This document shows, one piece after another, positions 46,296 through 57,769 of a DNA stretch of 64,000 bases. The translations under genes and the position numbers were made by a program. Position 1 is the first letter of the stretch. Every line of letters begins with the position of its first letter. The DNA comes from Spirometra erinaceieuropaei (Eukaryota; Platyhelminthes; Cestoda; Diphyllobothriidea; Diphyllobothriidae), in the NCBI GenBank assembly GCA_902702965.1, contig CACRXP010000149.1:318505-382504 (forward strand), in the 5' to 3' direction. The notes under the pieces were generated by a model that was given only the letters and a program-made list of their open reading frames with translations, was not told where the DNA came from and ran no database searches.

Positions 46296-49139
46296 AAAGC
46301 ACGCATTAGTCACCGTACATTCTTCATCTTGCTGTGGTACACACGGTAAACATCGTTGGCTGCGACTGTCGAGCTGTCACCGTAAACCAACAGCGCGTCG
46401 TGCCGAACAAAACTGTGCAAACATTTTACAGACACCAATTCGAAGTAATTGAAGCGGGATGCCTCAATGCCCTACTAAATTGCAATCTTTGCGAAATGAA
46501 GTTCACTCGGGTGTCACGGACTACTTGACAATCTATATTGATAGATTCCACGTGTTCTGATATGCGCTTCTGCAACCGTCTGCCCGCAGGATGTCTACAA
46601 TATGGCTGCACAATCCCAGCAGAAGCTTTTAAAGAACAGTTAACCTCGTGAAATTAGCTGGATTTATTGACATCTCGAAGAACCATAATGGCAGTTCTGT
46701 CTAGCAGTGTGAAGTTAAAGTAGCCGATAAACGGAAGATTGTCATCGAATAACATTTGATCCCAGAGGATCCACGTTATAGTCACGGGTACGTAGAGGGA
46801 GCACAATCGTAACTTTCCGCACTAAGACGACTACGAAATGTGCCTTAAAATATCTCACGCCTTAACTCAAAATCCGCACCGTACTGCTGCTCAAGGGACG
46901 TCATCACCAATCTTTTGTTTCTAGCACTTGTGTGGAGAGAAGAATGAAAACGTCAACGTCTGTAAATGTCTAACTGTAATTTGACAGTCTGAGAATAGGC
47001 AACTATCGGTTACGCCCTCCGGATCCCAAGCGACGGTGACGGCATTAAAAGGAAAGTAAACCGAAAGGGGAAGCTGAAATCGTTTTGGTGGGAAAGGAGC
47101 CAAAGCTAATATGGAAGAGGACAACCTGACGTATACCGATTCTTCCGTAATAATGAAGAAAGTCCTGCAATCCCAGCACAAAACCTAACTGACAGGACAC
47201 GCGGGGTAGGAACACCCAAAAACTTATGTAAATCCAGGTAGTAACCTCAAAAGTAAACCTGAACCTTGAGTTAATTGCAAATCTTACACTAACCCTAAGC
47301 GTAACACTAAGCCTAACACAAACCCTTCAGCTAACTTTACCTTTAGTGTGCATGTTGAGCTTACTCTTGGGACTCGGACAGCGTAACCAGTCTTGGCCTA
47401 CAAATATTACCTAGCTTCTTGAAGTATCTAATGGATTTCTACCTAAATGCTCATATGGACCTCCGAAACGAGATTATGACATTTTGGGTCGGATAACGCA
47501 TTATATTTTTCCTTATTACTTTCCCGAGTTATAAAAGTGGCAACATTAATAACTACAGTAAATGTCAATTAGCAATGCACTTAGGAGAAAAACTGTTCGC
47601 AACTGCGTAACGCAGCAACACTACATTACCAAAAATGGTGCCTTGGCCATTTCCTAGTATCTTTGTCGCTAATGGAGTATAGAAGGGCATATGATTGCCT
47701 GTTTGATTGAATGTGAGTATTGTTCGTTTTTGCCCCGAAATCTGATGAATTTCAGGTCAAATATGCATACCGACTCTCAGGTCGGGCAAAATGAGTACTG
47801 TTCTGAGGGATCTAATCATGCATGTTTGTAGCTTGCAAATATCACGCGGATACTCCACAGCATCCGATCAACTACAGCCCCAATAATCCTATTAACTTTT
47901 TAGTCGTGGCCAAAAAATGCTTGGTGCATGCTGCGGGGGACAGGAAGTGTCTAGCATGCATATGTGGGTTCTTCACCTTCGTCATTCACTGCGTCCGATC
48001 CCGCCTCTAGGTGTCCTGACACTTTCTTGATGTCGGAGCCAGGTGAATGAGGGAGAGAGGGCGCTGGAGGCAGCACACTTCTGCCCCCATTAAAAATTTA
48101 TTTACGCGCAGGTGACCCTCCTGCGTTTACTCAGTGGGATACACGCTGGACCTAGTCTAATCATTAACCGGCACAACTGCGAGGTCCAGGTGGAGGTGGC
48201 ACAAACTAGGATTGTTGTGTACGGATTCCGATCTGCCGCCAGAAGTAGCAGCGGACGCTAATGAGAGCAATCCCCGCCCTGACAGAGTCAACTCACGACA
48301 CAGAGAGAGAGAGAGAGTCGGTGGTGTCATTCAAGTGACTGGGAATGAGTGTGTTTGGGATAGAGTAAATTGACTTTATCCCAGGAGTACTTAGGACGAC
48401 CGCGGATGACCTTCAGAGAAACAAAAAGGCTGGCTATGTCGTCATAATGAATATCTACAAGTTATCTGTTTTCAGAAATTCGTCTTCAAGGGTTGAGAAG
48501 AATAGTTCACACTAGCTGGCTGTCCGCAAATTGGTACTATTAAACCGTTGGAACTATTTTGTTATCTTCTACTAAGACCAGAGCGCACTGAATAGCGCTG
48601 GTACATACCCCGGGTGGCATTAGTAATTGATCTGACCCGAGAGTGAGTCTTATCGTAGGTTTGAACCTCGGTTAAGCTCACTGACCCGCAACCACCATGC
48701 GCAGCCAACTCTTGCTTGCAAATCCGAACACTGTTCACTGAATAATTATATTTCGTCAATGGAGTCGACGCTTAATTTTCTATGAGATTGCGCAATTCAG
48801 TCTGGACGAAGGCTGGAGTCATGACTTGGCGAGAATTAAAGAAGTAAGCGGAGGAGTGAAGCATTATTACAGGTAACCAGTAGCTATTTCTGACATTAAC
48901 ATTGTGGACAGTAGTATAATCGGTCGGCCTGCAAGTCCCTATGCAGGCGCAGTATACTCGTGCTGACTGGTTCAGTTCAGGCTGTACGCTTTGTCTATTC
49001 GCAGCTTGATTCCTCCGCCTAAGTGTATTCCAGATTTTCGATGGGATAAAAAGGACACCATTAGCAGGCGTTTTACGCATGTCGTTTGTGGCGGAGGATA
49101 TGGACGATGCAAAATAAAGATAGTAAGAGTGTGTACAGT
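46296..49139. other. Unassigned; minor simple sequences
   Basis: About 2.8 kb with no supported gene. Noted: degenerate telomere-like wording (ACTAACCCTAAGC and relatives) at 47285-47340, a short GA run at 48300-48317, and a GC-richer block at 48000-48300 that may be an unrecognised repeat. Open frames at 46921-47181 and 48772-49155 have no motif. Confidence 0.3.
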
Positions 49140-49380
49140 CAGTGACCGACCTCATGAAATGTTGGCTGAAATTCTGAAATGCGTTTTCGACGAGGAAGGA
49201 TTTCTTAGGCGGGGTTGTAATAATGATTATCTTGCGGCATAATCCTTAAATATTTCGGACTTATCAGGATGTGTGCTTTTGAATGCATTGCTTCTTAATC
49301 TTCTGTAGAAAACCTATTCGTCAAAAAAATGACTAAATATTTACCATGCATCTTTCCCATTGATTAACCATGCTCTTGTA
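49140..49380 (+). repeat. R2 foldback repeat arm
   Basis: Inverted match to 490-750: TGACCGACCTCATGAAATGT, TTGGCTGAAATTCTGAAATG, CGTTTTCGA, and later CATTGATT. It sits just left of the PLE at 49434. Confidence 0.5.
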
Positions 49381-49433
49381 AATTCAAAAAAAATTAATAG
49401 TGAAAATGCGATTCCCGGGTGAAATATCAAAAT

Positions 49434-50580
49434 AAGAGGAGGCGTTCACCGGCAGAGGTGTATTTGAGGTCTGACGTTTCGGGTAGTCGTTTCTTCTACC
49501 CACCATCAGAGACTGAGCAGTCGTGCACACAGATTTCCTTTTATGGCGCACTTTGTTCGATGCCTGGCCCACCAATGCCGCCTGTGTGGCTGCATCCGAC
49601 CCGCATGTCACCGTGACCTGAACCCCGCCCATCTTCGTCGGCCGCGGTGATAATTGGCGGCCCCGATTGTCCCGCGCCGTGACTGTCAACCGTCAAGAAT
49701 GTCCGTAAAACCAGATAAGCGGGAGGTAAATTGATGTGGCGGTTGACAGAACAGTCGGTAGACATCCAGGCTTCTTGCACCTGCCTTGCCGTATGATCAT
49801 CACCTCGGTCCACGATTTCAACGGCGTCAAAGTTGAAGACGTGTCCCATTTGGACGGCATGGGTTGCTACCTCCGACCTTGGGTCCAACCTTCGCACGGT
49901 CAACTTATGCTCGTGCATGCGCGTTTGCAGCCGTAGGCCAGTTTCCCCAACGTAGTTACACATTCCGCAGCTGCACTGAAGTCGGTAGACAACAGCCGAC
50001 ATCTCCTGTTTAGGGATCGGGTCTTTTGGCCGCATCACTTGCCGGCGGATTGTTGAGTCGGGCCTGTGGGCAACGCCTATTACGAGCGGCGCGAGGGATC
50101 TGGCTACGGCTTCGGAGACCCCTTTCATGTATTGAATGCTCCGCCACGATTTTGGCTGAATAGGTTCTTCATTCCGCTTCCTTGGTTGCTTTCGACTCCG
50201 TTCAAGGAATGTTCGCGGATAGCCGTTAGCTCTGAAGAGTTCTTGGGGGAGCTTCATCTCGTCCAGTTTGGCGACTGGAGTGCTGCAATGAGTTTCCACC
50301 CGTCGCTATAGCGTGCGTATACAGCTTCCTTTGTGTTGCAGTGGGTGGTTGCTGTTGTAACTGAGCATTTGCAGCGTGCTCGTCGTTTTTCTTTAGACTG
50401 ACGTCGCCAGTTTACCGTCTGGTTGGCGATAGATGAGAACATCCAAAAATGGAAGTTTGATCTCCACTTCTTCTTCCATCGTGAACTGTAGGTCGGGGAT
50501 GGTTGAGTTCAATAGTTCTTCATAGTAGCTAATTTTGCCCTGATCGATGATTACGAAGGTCCTATGTCATTCGCTGGCTA
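49434..50580 (-). mobile_element. Penelope-like element, 5'-truncated minus copy
   Basis: Minus strand, from TFVIIDQGKISYYEELLNS (end of the reverse transcriptase, 50570) through FLDVLIYRQPDGKLATSV, then HCNTKEAVYARYSDGWK, to the GIY-YIG domain (VVYRLQCSCGMCNYVGETGL, RLQTRMHEHKLTVRRLDP, NFDAVEIVDRG, SVNRHINLPPAY) and the 3' end. A hammerhead-like motif lies at 49514-49469. Positions 49434-50518 are an inverted, near-identical copy of 51670-52757. The catalytic reverse transcriptase box lies in sequence too degraded to read. Confidence 0.88.
49469..49514 (-). ncRNA. Hammerhead-ribozyme-like motif, PLE minus copy
   Basis: Minus strand: stem I GTCT, core CTGATGG (last core A changed to G), one extra T, stem II GGGTAG with loop and CTACCC (six Watson-Crick pairs), then GAAA-CGTC and AGAC closing stem I. 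The altered core base suggests an inactive variant. Confidence 0.5.
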
Positions 50581-50839
50581 TGACGGAACATCTTTTGTTT
50601 AGCCAGTTCCGTGTTGACGGGAGGGTTGTAAGATTGTCACCTACGGCTAAGGAAGTACGCACGCAATTCCGACAATTTCCGGAGGCTTATTACACGCCGT
50701 TGTGGTGAATCGACCGATATTACATTGGAGAACACCTTATTATCATTGGGACGAAAGAAACTTGCTAACAGGGATGTTTAGTTTTCAGTAAAGTTCATGG
50801 CCCTGCAAACCGCACAATCCCGGGAACCTTAACAAAAGT

Positions 50840-52760
50840 TAGTACACAACCTCTCGTCGAAAAGTCTTACTGTGCTCCAAACAAAAGTTCTGCAACGTGG
50901 ATCTGGTTTTAACACAACTGACGCCGACCCGGTCAAATTCTTTGCTTCTTTCGAATCTGTGCTACGTCAAACCAGCGCCACAGATGAGGCAAAAGGTCTC
51001 CTCCGACATCGAGTCTCTTCATTTCTCATGTCACACCGAAAAACTCATTCGTTGCTAAGAGATGAACAAAGGGCCCTAAGGGAGTTGAAAGCGGACACCG
51101 AAATAGTTATTTAACCTGCTGACAAAGGCCGATCAGCCGTTATCCTTGACAAGGCGGATTACCGAAACAAAGCGCTCATGCTCCTCAACGACCGGGAGTC
51201 CTACATGGTCAGCGACGCCGCCAGTCTAAAGTCCCTACTGGCGAAGGATAACAGGGTTCTGTCTTGACTAAAGATGGAAAAAATCATCACCGTCAAAGAA
51301 TGGTATATGACAAAGCCCACAGAAACACCGATGGCGAGATTCTACGGTCTTCCAAAAGTACACAAGTCAGATGCTCCCCTCCGACCAATCGTCTCACTCC
51401 GAGGCACATCCACGTACGGGCTCGCAAATTGGCTGTTTCAGAAGCTAAGATTCCTAACCGAGGGCTCAGAAACAACAGTACACTCAGCAGAGCAATTCCG
51501 CGACAAAATAAGGGCGGTCACGATTGATCCGAATGAGAGGATGGTGTCATTTGACGTCGCCTCACTCTTCATGTCCATAGCACAGGCCCTTGCGGTCGAG
51601 ACGCTCAGTGACCTGATTCGTCAGAATTCCGACGAGGGCAATGGTCAGCCCACAGATCAGGATCTCATAGAACTATTGAACTCAACCATCCCCGACCTAC
51701 AGTTCACGATGGAAGAAGAAGTGGAGATCAAACTTCCATTTTTGGATGTTCTCATCTATCGCCAACCAGACGGTAAACTGGCGACGTCAGTCTAAAGAAA
51801 AACGACGAGCACGCTGCAAATGCTCAGTTACAACAGCAACCACCCACTGCAACACAAAGGAAGCTGTATACGCACGCTATAGCGACGGGTGGAAACTCAT
51901 TGCAGCACTCCAGTCGCCAAACTGGACGAGATGAAGCTCCCCCAAGAACTCTTCAGAGCTAACGGCTATCCGCGAACATTCCTTGAACGGAGTCGAAAGC
52001 AACCAAGGAAGCGGAATGAAGAACCTATTCAGCCAAAATCGTGGCGGAGCATTCAATACATGAAAGGGGTCTCCGAAGCCGTAGCCAGATCCCTCGCGCC
52101 GCTCGTAATAGGCGTTGCCCACAGGCCCGACTCAACAATCCGCCGGCAAGTGATGCGGCCAAAAGACCCGATCCCTAAACAGGAGATGTCGGCTGTTGTC
52201 TACCGACTTCAGTGCAGCTGCGGAATGTGTAACTACGTTGGGGAAACTGGCCTACGGCTGCAAACGCGCATGCACGAGCATAAGTTGACCGTGCGAAGGT
52301 TGGACCCAAGGTCGGAGGTAGCAACCCATGCCGTCCAAATGGGACACGTCTTCAACTTTGACGCCGTTGAAATCGTGGACCGAGGTGATGATCATACGGC
52401 AAGGCAGGTGCAAGAAGCCTGGATGTCTACCGACTGTTCTGTCAACCGCCACATCAATTTACCTCCCGCTTATCTGGTTTTACGGACATTCTTGACGGTT
52501 GACAGTCACGGCGCGGGACAATCGGGGCCGCCAATTATCACCGCGGCCGACGAAGATGGGCGGGATTCAGGTCACGGTGACATGCGGGTCGGATGCAGCC
52601 ACACAGGCGGCATTGGTGGGCCAGGCATCGAACAAAGTGCGCCATAGAAGGAAATCTGTGTGCACGACTGCTCAGTCTCTGATGATGGGTAGAAGAAACG
52701 ACTGCCCGAAACGTCAGACCTCAAATACACCTCTGCCGGTGAACGCCTCCTCTTCTTTTT
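50840..52760 (+). mobile_element. Penelope-like element, plus copy with internal RT deletion
   Basis: Plus strand: N-terminal region (ADPVKFFASFESVLRQTSA), PADKGRSAVILDKADYRNKA, MARFYGLPKVHK, DAPLRPIVSLRGTSTYGLAN, MVSFDVASLF, TLSDLIRQN, then TDQDLIELL joined straight to NSTIPDLQFTMEEE, FLDVLIYRQPDGK, and after a shift the complete GIY-YIG domain (CSCGMCNYVGETGLRLQTRM, SVNRHINLPPAY). The join removes the palm with its catalytic aspartates. Stops at 51111 and 51265 also break it. The 3' end carries a hammerhead-like motif at 52675-52719. Confidence 0.88.
52675..52719 (+). ncRNA. Hammerhead-ribozyme-like motif, PLE plus copy
   Basis: Stem I GTCT (52675) pairs with AGAC (52716-52719). The core is CTGATGA, then an extra T, then stem II GGGTAG / CTGCCC (one T-G wobble) with loop AAGAAACGA, then GAAA and the cleavage-type triplet GTC. 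PLEs are known to carry hammerhead motifs near their terminal repeats. The extra base before stem II and the lack of a normal stem III loop are unusual. Confidence 0.55.
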
Positions 52761-52769
52761 AAATATATC

Positions 52770-53639
52770 TAACAGAATACGTGGACAAAATTCTGCTTTC
52801 TTCTACTCGATTGATAGGTAAGCGCATCACCTTTATATTTTACACTCAAAATCTGGTATCTTTAGGTTTTAAAATAATTTTCGGATTCCTGAATTAATTG
52901 CGAACCTGATCAGTCGTTGCATTATCGCTTAATGATTTAAATCGACGAGGTGCTTGCGTTCCGCCTCGGGATCTTCACCTATTTTTCTATGTCTTTATTA
53001 AGATACCTGTCGATTTAACACAATTTTGCAATGGATGCGGACAATATTGTGCAGTTCGTGAGGATCATTGGTAAACTGCCAGGACCGATGTTGTATTAAT
53101 GGACATCGATGTTGGACCTCTTGCTTATGTAAACTTTCCTCTCAGCAATAAAACGACTACTGGCTGTATTTGAGTACAATAGGTATCCAAACTCATTATG
53201 TATCCATTAATTGACATAAGATAAATAAACTATGGCAAACCTGTCCGAATCCGTTTAGGAGAACGACAGACTATTAATGAACGACCTTCAGTTAAATGTA
53301 AATGCAAAATAAACATTTAAACCACGATCAAGTTGGCTTAATATAACAACTCATGCAAAAAACAAAATGCCGAAAACGCGGAAAGTTGTGTCAAAAGGTT
53401 AAGCTAAAATTTTAAAAGTACATAAATGTAGTTCACGTAAACAACCAAGCAAATAAAACAGCCGAAGCATAAAAGGCTTAAAATATTCATTTGTCTACAC
53501 TTTATGCTAGTATCTTCAAAGAAGAATCGTTCCGTTGGGCGCAAATGAAGGTAAGATCCAATAGCATCATCGGAATTCCATCGGTCCTGGGAAAGTTGTC
53601 CGTTGGGGAGAAGCAGACAAGATTGCTGGAAGGAGAGCC
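52770..53639. other. Unassigned AT-rich stretch
   Basis: No supported feature. The frame at 53404-53643 begins in low-complexity AT sequence without motifs. Confidence 0.3.
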
Positions 53640-54265
53640 TCATTCGCCTAACGTTTAGGATTCCTGCTCGAGCCCATCATCAGAGACAATAGCGGGTACA
53701 CCTATTTCATACACAAGGGCCATCCACCATACTACCGCACATCTATGAAAATTCACGTCTCCCTTCTATATCAGGGATTGTTGACCTTTGTGTGATGATG
53801 GTTCGATGGCCGAAATTCAAGTCGTTAATCGCCGAAATTGCATCACGTGTGTTGAATATTGATGTGACGACTGCTTGACCATCTGGCTCACCGACCCTGA
53901 CGTTGGGAATAGTGCTCGCCTGTGCGCTTTCCGCGTGGCTAACTACTCCGCCTAGGCGAGGTCTCAGCACGGAATATGAAAGGGGAAGGTCGCTGCATTT
54001 GTTATTGGACTGGGTGCCAGTGAACCATGACTCAGGTAATTTGCAGCTTACGTGATTGTCACCTATAGCGAGAATGCCCGCCACGTCGAATTTGAAAGTG
54101 TTCAGGGAAGCGACAAATACGGGGCAAATACTGATCTTTGACAGCAACCACCCAATAAGTCACGAATGCATATGTGCGAGGACAATCTATCAACGTGTTA
54201 AAGAGCCCTTGAGTGAGCCGGAAGACAAAACTACTGAAATACAATACCTTCGACGGGAGTTCTAA
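53640..54265. mobile_element. Penelope-like fragments of both orientations
   Basis: Plus strand 54100-54265 encodes SNHPISHECICARTIYQRV and EPEDKTTEIQYLRREF, the segment between reverse transcriptase and GIY-YIG. On the minus strand a 3'-terminal PLE region ends in a degraded hammerhead-like CTGATGATGGGCTC ... AAACGTTAGG at about 53700-53650. The open minus frame 53743-54147 probably represents PLE terminal sequence rather than a gene. Confidence 0.55.
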
Positions 54266-55004
54266 GTCAGTGGCGGAGTAATTAATCACGCGAAGAATGC
54301 AGAAGCGAACGCTGTTCCCAGCGTCTCTGTCGGTTGTTCAGATGAGCTAGTAGACTATTCATTTGAATTGACCATAAAACCTCGTCGATATCGCCGGATT
54401 GTGTGATACCAATGAAATGCAGTGTCTGGTTCAAGGTACCGAAATTGTTCCATTAGAAGTTGACCCTACCTTTAACACTTTGTGTTGCTAGATATGTGGA
54501 CAATAAGAGCACAGAGAAGTTTCCTTGGCTATACGGAAAAAACGGTATAAAAATAATAGCTTCCAAAAGCAACATTTGTGAGACTGGTAAGTGACTAATT
54601 ACGTCGAAAAGGATTACTCTATGTGGTATTAACAACGTCCGTTTTCGTGCATCAAGGTTACTTTCTAGTAAGCACTGACCAACTTTCGATGACGATAAAG
54701 TCTGCTGAGGCACTTGATGCCAATAAAAGTTTGATGAGTACTGTGCGTTTTTCCCAATCGACTTCCCGAAAAATGTCTTTTGCAGCTTGCTTCTGCCAAT
54801 ACTTTTGATTCCTAATATTCCCTGAAAAACTTGCGAACTAGTTAGTACGTTAGAATTCTTTTTCTTGCATATAACCATTTGGGAAATACTCGCAAAATTA
54901 CTAAACATGAAACATTAGCAACGATAAAATATGAACGCTGATAACATATTTCTGAGACATATGTGTTGGCAAATTAAAAAGTTATTTTGTGATAAGTCGA
55001 GATT
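54266..55004. other. Unassigned
   Basis: Nothing supportable; the minus-strand frame at 54453-54908 (151 codons) lacks any motif I recognise and sits between PLE fragments. Confidence 0.3.
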
Positions 55005-55960
55005 TCTGGAAAAAGCACACGTAAAAAAGTTAAAAGAACCTCGGGATAACAAAGACGCCTAAGTAACTAGAGCTGAGAAAGGAACAGGCCTCGTTATAAT
55101 GGACAGATCGGACTACGTAGCGAAGATACAGTTCATGCTATCTGACTAGAGGAAGTTCAGAAAGATAGACAAAGAAAAGGATTTCACGGATGACGCAGAG
55201 TTAAAATTGACTGACTTTTTTATGAAGGCCCCACACATGAGGGTACATAAGTGACCGTGACCTTGAACACCTCAGGCCAGTCGGCAAACATATCCCTGGA
55301 CTATTTGGTTCACCTAAGATCCATAAGGAAGGCCTGCCATTTCGTCCGATTTTAGACGTGCGAAACTCTCCGTATCATGCGATACCGAAATGGTTAGCGG
55401 AGAAACTCAAGCCCATAGAGCATCGGCTAGCACCAAGCAGCTATCGAGATACCTTTCAATTCATTGACGACATTAAAGACCTTAACCTTAAAGGCATGAT
55501 GATGTTCTCACTCGACGTTGCATCGCCTTTTACAAACGTCTATGTCACCGAGAGAGTTGATTATATCTGTGCTTTTCCATCTGCCAATCAGCAAGAAATA
55601 TGAATGCCGACCAACATACTCAAGGAACTATTTCTAAAATGTACACTGGACATGCAATTCTTTTCTGGCAATCAACTCTATAGACAAATAGAGGACGTTG
55701 CTATTGGACCACCTCTTGGACAGCTCTTAACCAACGTTCCCATGGACAAGCTTGAAAGATATCAAATAAGCTATCAGATCGACAAGCTTAAACATTACAG
55801 TCGCTGTAAATAACGCACGTTCGTTGATCAAATTCACGTTGGAGATGGGATCGGCCGGTTTGCTTCCTTTTTTAGATGTCCATGTAAAGAGGAGCCCTGA
55901 CGGTTGCATCCGAAGGGGTCTCTATCGGAAGAAAACCTAGTCTGAAAAATACACGGACTT
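55005..55960 (+). mobile_element. Penelope-like element reverse transcriptase fragment
   Basis: Plus strand with several frame changes and stops: EKGTGLVIMDRSDYVAKI, then PFRPILDVRNSPYHAIPKWL, LAPSSYRDTFQFIDDIKDL, MFSLDVASPFTNVYVTERVD, ILKELFLKCTLDMQFFSGNQ, LYRQIEDVAIGPPLGQLL, PMDKLERYQIS. After YSR the sequence passes to GLLPFLDVHVKRSPDGC without the YVDD box, so the catalytic box is deleted. It belongs to a different PLE lineage from the 50.8 kb copy. Confidence 0.8.
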
Positions 55961-57280
55961 TGCTTATTTCGTACCCCTCCAACGAAGACGAAATCCACTC
56001 AGTTGTTTGGCAAAAAGAGCTAGACAAATTTGTTCCTCAAAACTACTCTACAAGGAGACGCTGCAAGTGAACTCCCCAGAAGACGCTTTGACCAAGCTGT
56101 CTCGTAAAACCTTCCCAACAGCGTAGCATTCTCCACTAACCCTATTATACAAGGAGATTGCACGGATAGGCTGTTACCTCAGTCAACCTCAATGTGCATC
56201 TGCGCATTCACTTGCTCCTGTAGAGCAGGTTGAATTGGTTGTGCGAGTCGGCGTCTTTCCAGAAGGAAACGGAGGCCCCCCTCCGCATGACTGGCAGAAG
56301 GCAAAACTATGAGAATAGACAGCGCCATTCTTGCGCATGCAGTGGATTCAGGGCATCGTGTGGACCCCGCTGATGCTTTTCATGGGATTACAAGGTCGCT
56401 TCGAGCTGCCCTAAGGTACTGAGAGAGCGCCTGTTAGCAAAAGCGGAATCGACCGCAATCAGGTTAGGATGTCCGGCCCTATGCGCCCAGAAGAACATCG
56501 CTCATGTTCCGCGATTACCGTCGTCAAAGGTTGAAAAACCGCATAAAACTTTCTGCGCCCATCAGCTCTTGCCTAAACTGTATTTGTTAAAACTAACTTT
56601 CATCGATTTTTCAATCATTTCCACGTCTAACTGTACCCATTCCCATATACTTTTACTAGCCTGAAGAGCATTTATCAAAAGCAGCGTTTGCTGGCCAGTT
56701 TATCTTCCGAAAAATGCTATGGAAATTTTCACAACTCTTTTATTAATCGCTTTTGGATGGTGTTTCTTTATTAAATGTTCAAAGGTAAGATCATAATAAG
56801 AGTATAAGAAGATCTGCCGCGCCGTCCCTCTTCCTGAAAACTGCTGACAATCCTTCTGTTGTAAGTCAAAGTAATTACATCCCTCTTCATACCATGACCA
56901 TTACCGTTATGTACACGTATTTATACATTTCTTGCTAATATCTCATAGGTCCCGCTGAAAATACGAAATAGCGCTAAACCTCTTAGTACCATGCAGGTTC
57001 ACTTTTAAGTCAGTATCAAAGATTATTATGTTTACCTAAAGATGAGCCCTGGAAGTACTCACAATCTCCAGGAAATTATGGGTGCATTTAAATAAAAAAT
57101 TACATATACGCCTTAGTTGAGTTTTTAGGGTAAAATACGTACTAATTACCAAATCGAAATTTGTAACATTAACATGGCTATTATTTAATGAAAAACAAAA
57201 CTGTTCATATCTTTTCTTACCTCACCTGCACAGGCAAAGCAAATAACAAATATATTTCTGACAGATTTGGGTAAGTATGA
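55961..57280. other. PLE trailing remnant, then unassigned AT-rich DNA
   Basis: To about 56560 the sequence continues in PLE style but with too many shifts to call domains (a NSPEDALTKLSRK-like stretch near 56080). From 56560 to 57280 it is AT-rich with no feature that I can support. Confidence 0.35.
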
Positions 57281-57304
57281 TGTATATATATATATATATA
57301 TATA

Positions 57305-57507
57305 GTGATAGGGGGCGCTCACCGATCGTTCATACGGAACTCACTCGTTCCGTTGTGCCTTATGGACTCTCTCTTTTGTCGGTAATATCATTCTGCCTAT
57401 ATATCATGCGCCGCTGCGCGGCTGCTGGTTGGGCTCGAGAGAGAGTCCATAAGGCACAACGGAACGAGTGAGTTCCGTATGAACGATCGGTGAGCGCCCC
57501 CTATCAC
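57305..57507. repeat. Perfect 70-bp inverted repeat made of SINE tails
   Basis: Arms 57305-57374 and 57438-57507 are exact reverse complements over 70 bases (outer ends GTGATAGGGGGCGCTCACCG and its complement), separated by 63 bases that contain CGGTAATATCATTCTGCC and the CATGCGCCGCTGCGCGG hairpin. The arms are tail sequence of the family 2 SINE. (TA)n runs flank the left side (57281-57303). Confidence 0.85.
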
Positions 57508-57519
57508 TGTATATTCCCA

Positions 57520-57735
57520 ATCGAAAACCGACAGGGCAACGGGCTCGTGGCCCGGTGAGTAGAGGCGTTGACTTCTAAACCAACAGGTCGCGAGTTCGAG
57601 GCTCGGGTGTTCCACACTTCGGGCTTGGGTATGGCTGGCTGACGACGGCTAATAAGCCAGAAATGGCCATTCCAGTCTCCCTTGTCTTTGTCGGTAATAT
57701 CATTCTGCCTATATATATATATATATATATATACA
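57520..57735 (+). repeat. tRNA-derived SINE (family 2) head and body
   Basis: tRNA-like head with GGCCCGGTGAGTAGAGGCG (A box) and CGCGAGTTCGAGGCTCGGG (B box), body AATAAGCCAGAAATGGCC and CCAGTCTCCCTTGTC, then TCGGTAATATCATTCTGCC and a (TA)n tract at 57708-57734. It lacks its usual tail at the right, whereas the tail is found separately in the hairpin to the left. Confidence 0.7.
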
Positions 57736-57769
57736 TACATATCTGTATGAAAAATAGAAGAGGTTCTTC

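Noticed and set aside
45848..46306. 152-codon minus-strand frame
   Set aside because: It is antisense to the 3' UTR of the RTE-like LINE and shows no domain.
47285..47340. Telomere-like CTAACCC wording
   Set aside because: Too degenerate and short for a telomere array; likely chance or a very old remnant.
54453..54908. 151-codon minus-strand frame
   Set aside because: No recognisable domain, no splice or repeat support, and it sits among decayed PLE pieces.
57538..57612. Possible tRNA gene
   Set aside because: A and B boxes are present, but the acceptor arm does not close and the same head is followed by a SINE body at other sites.
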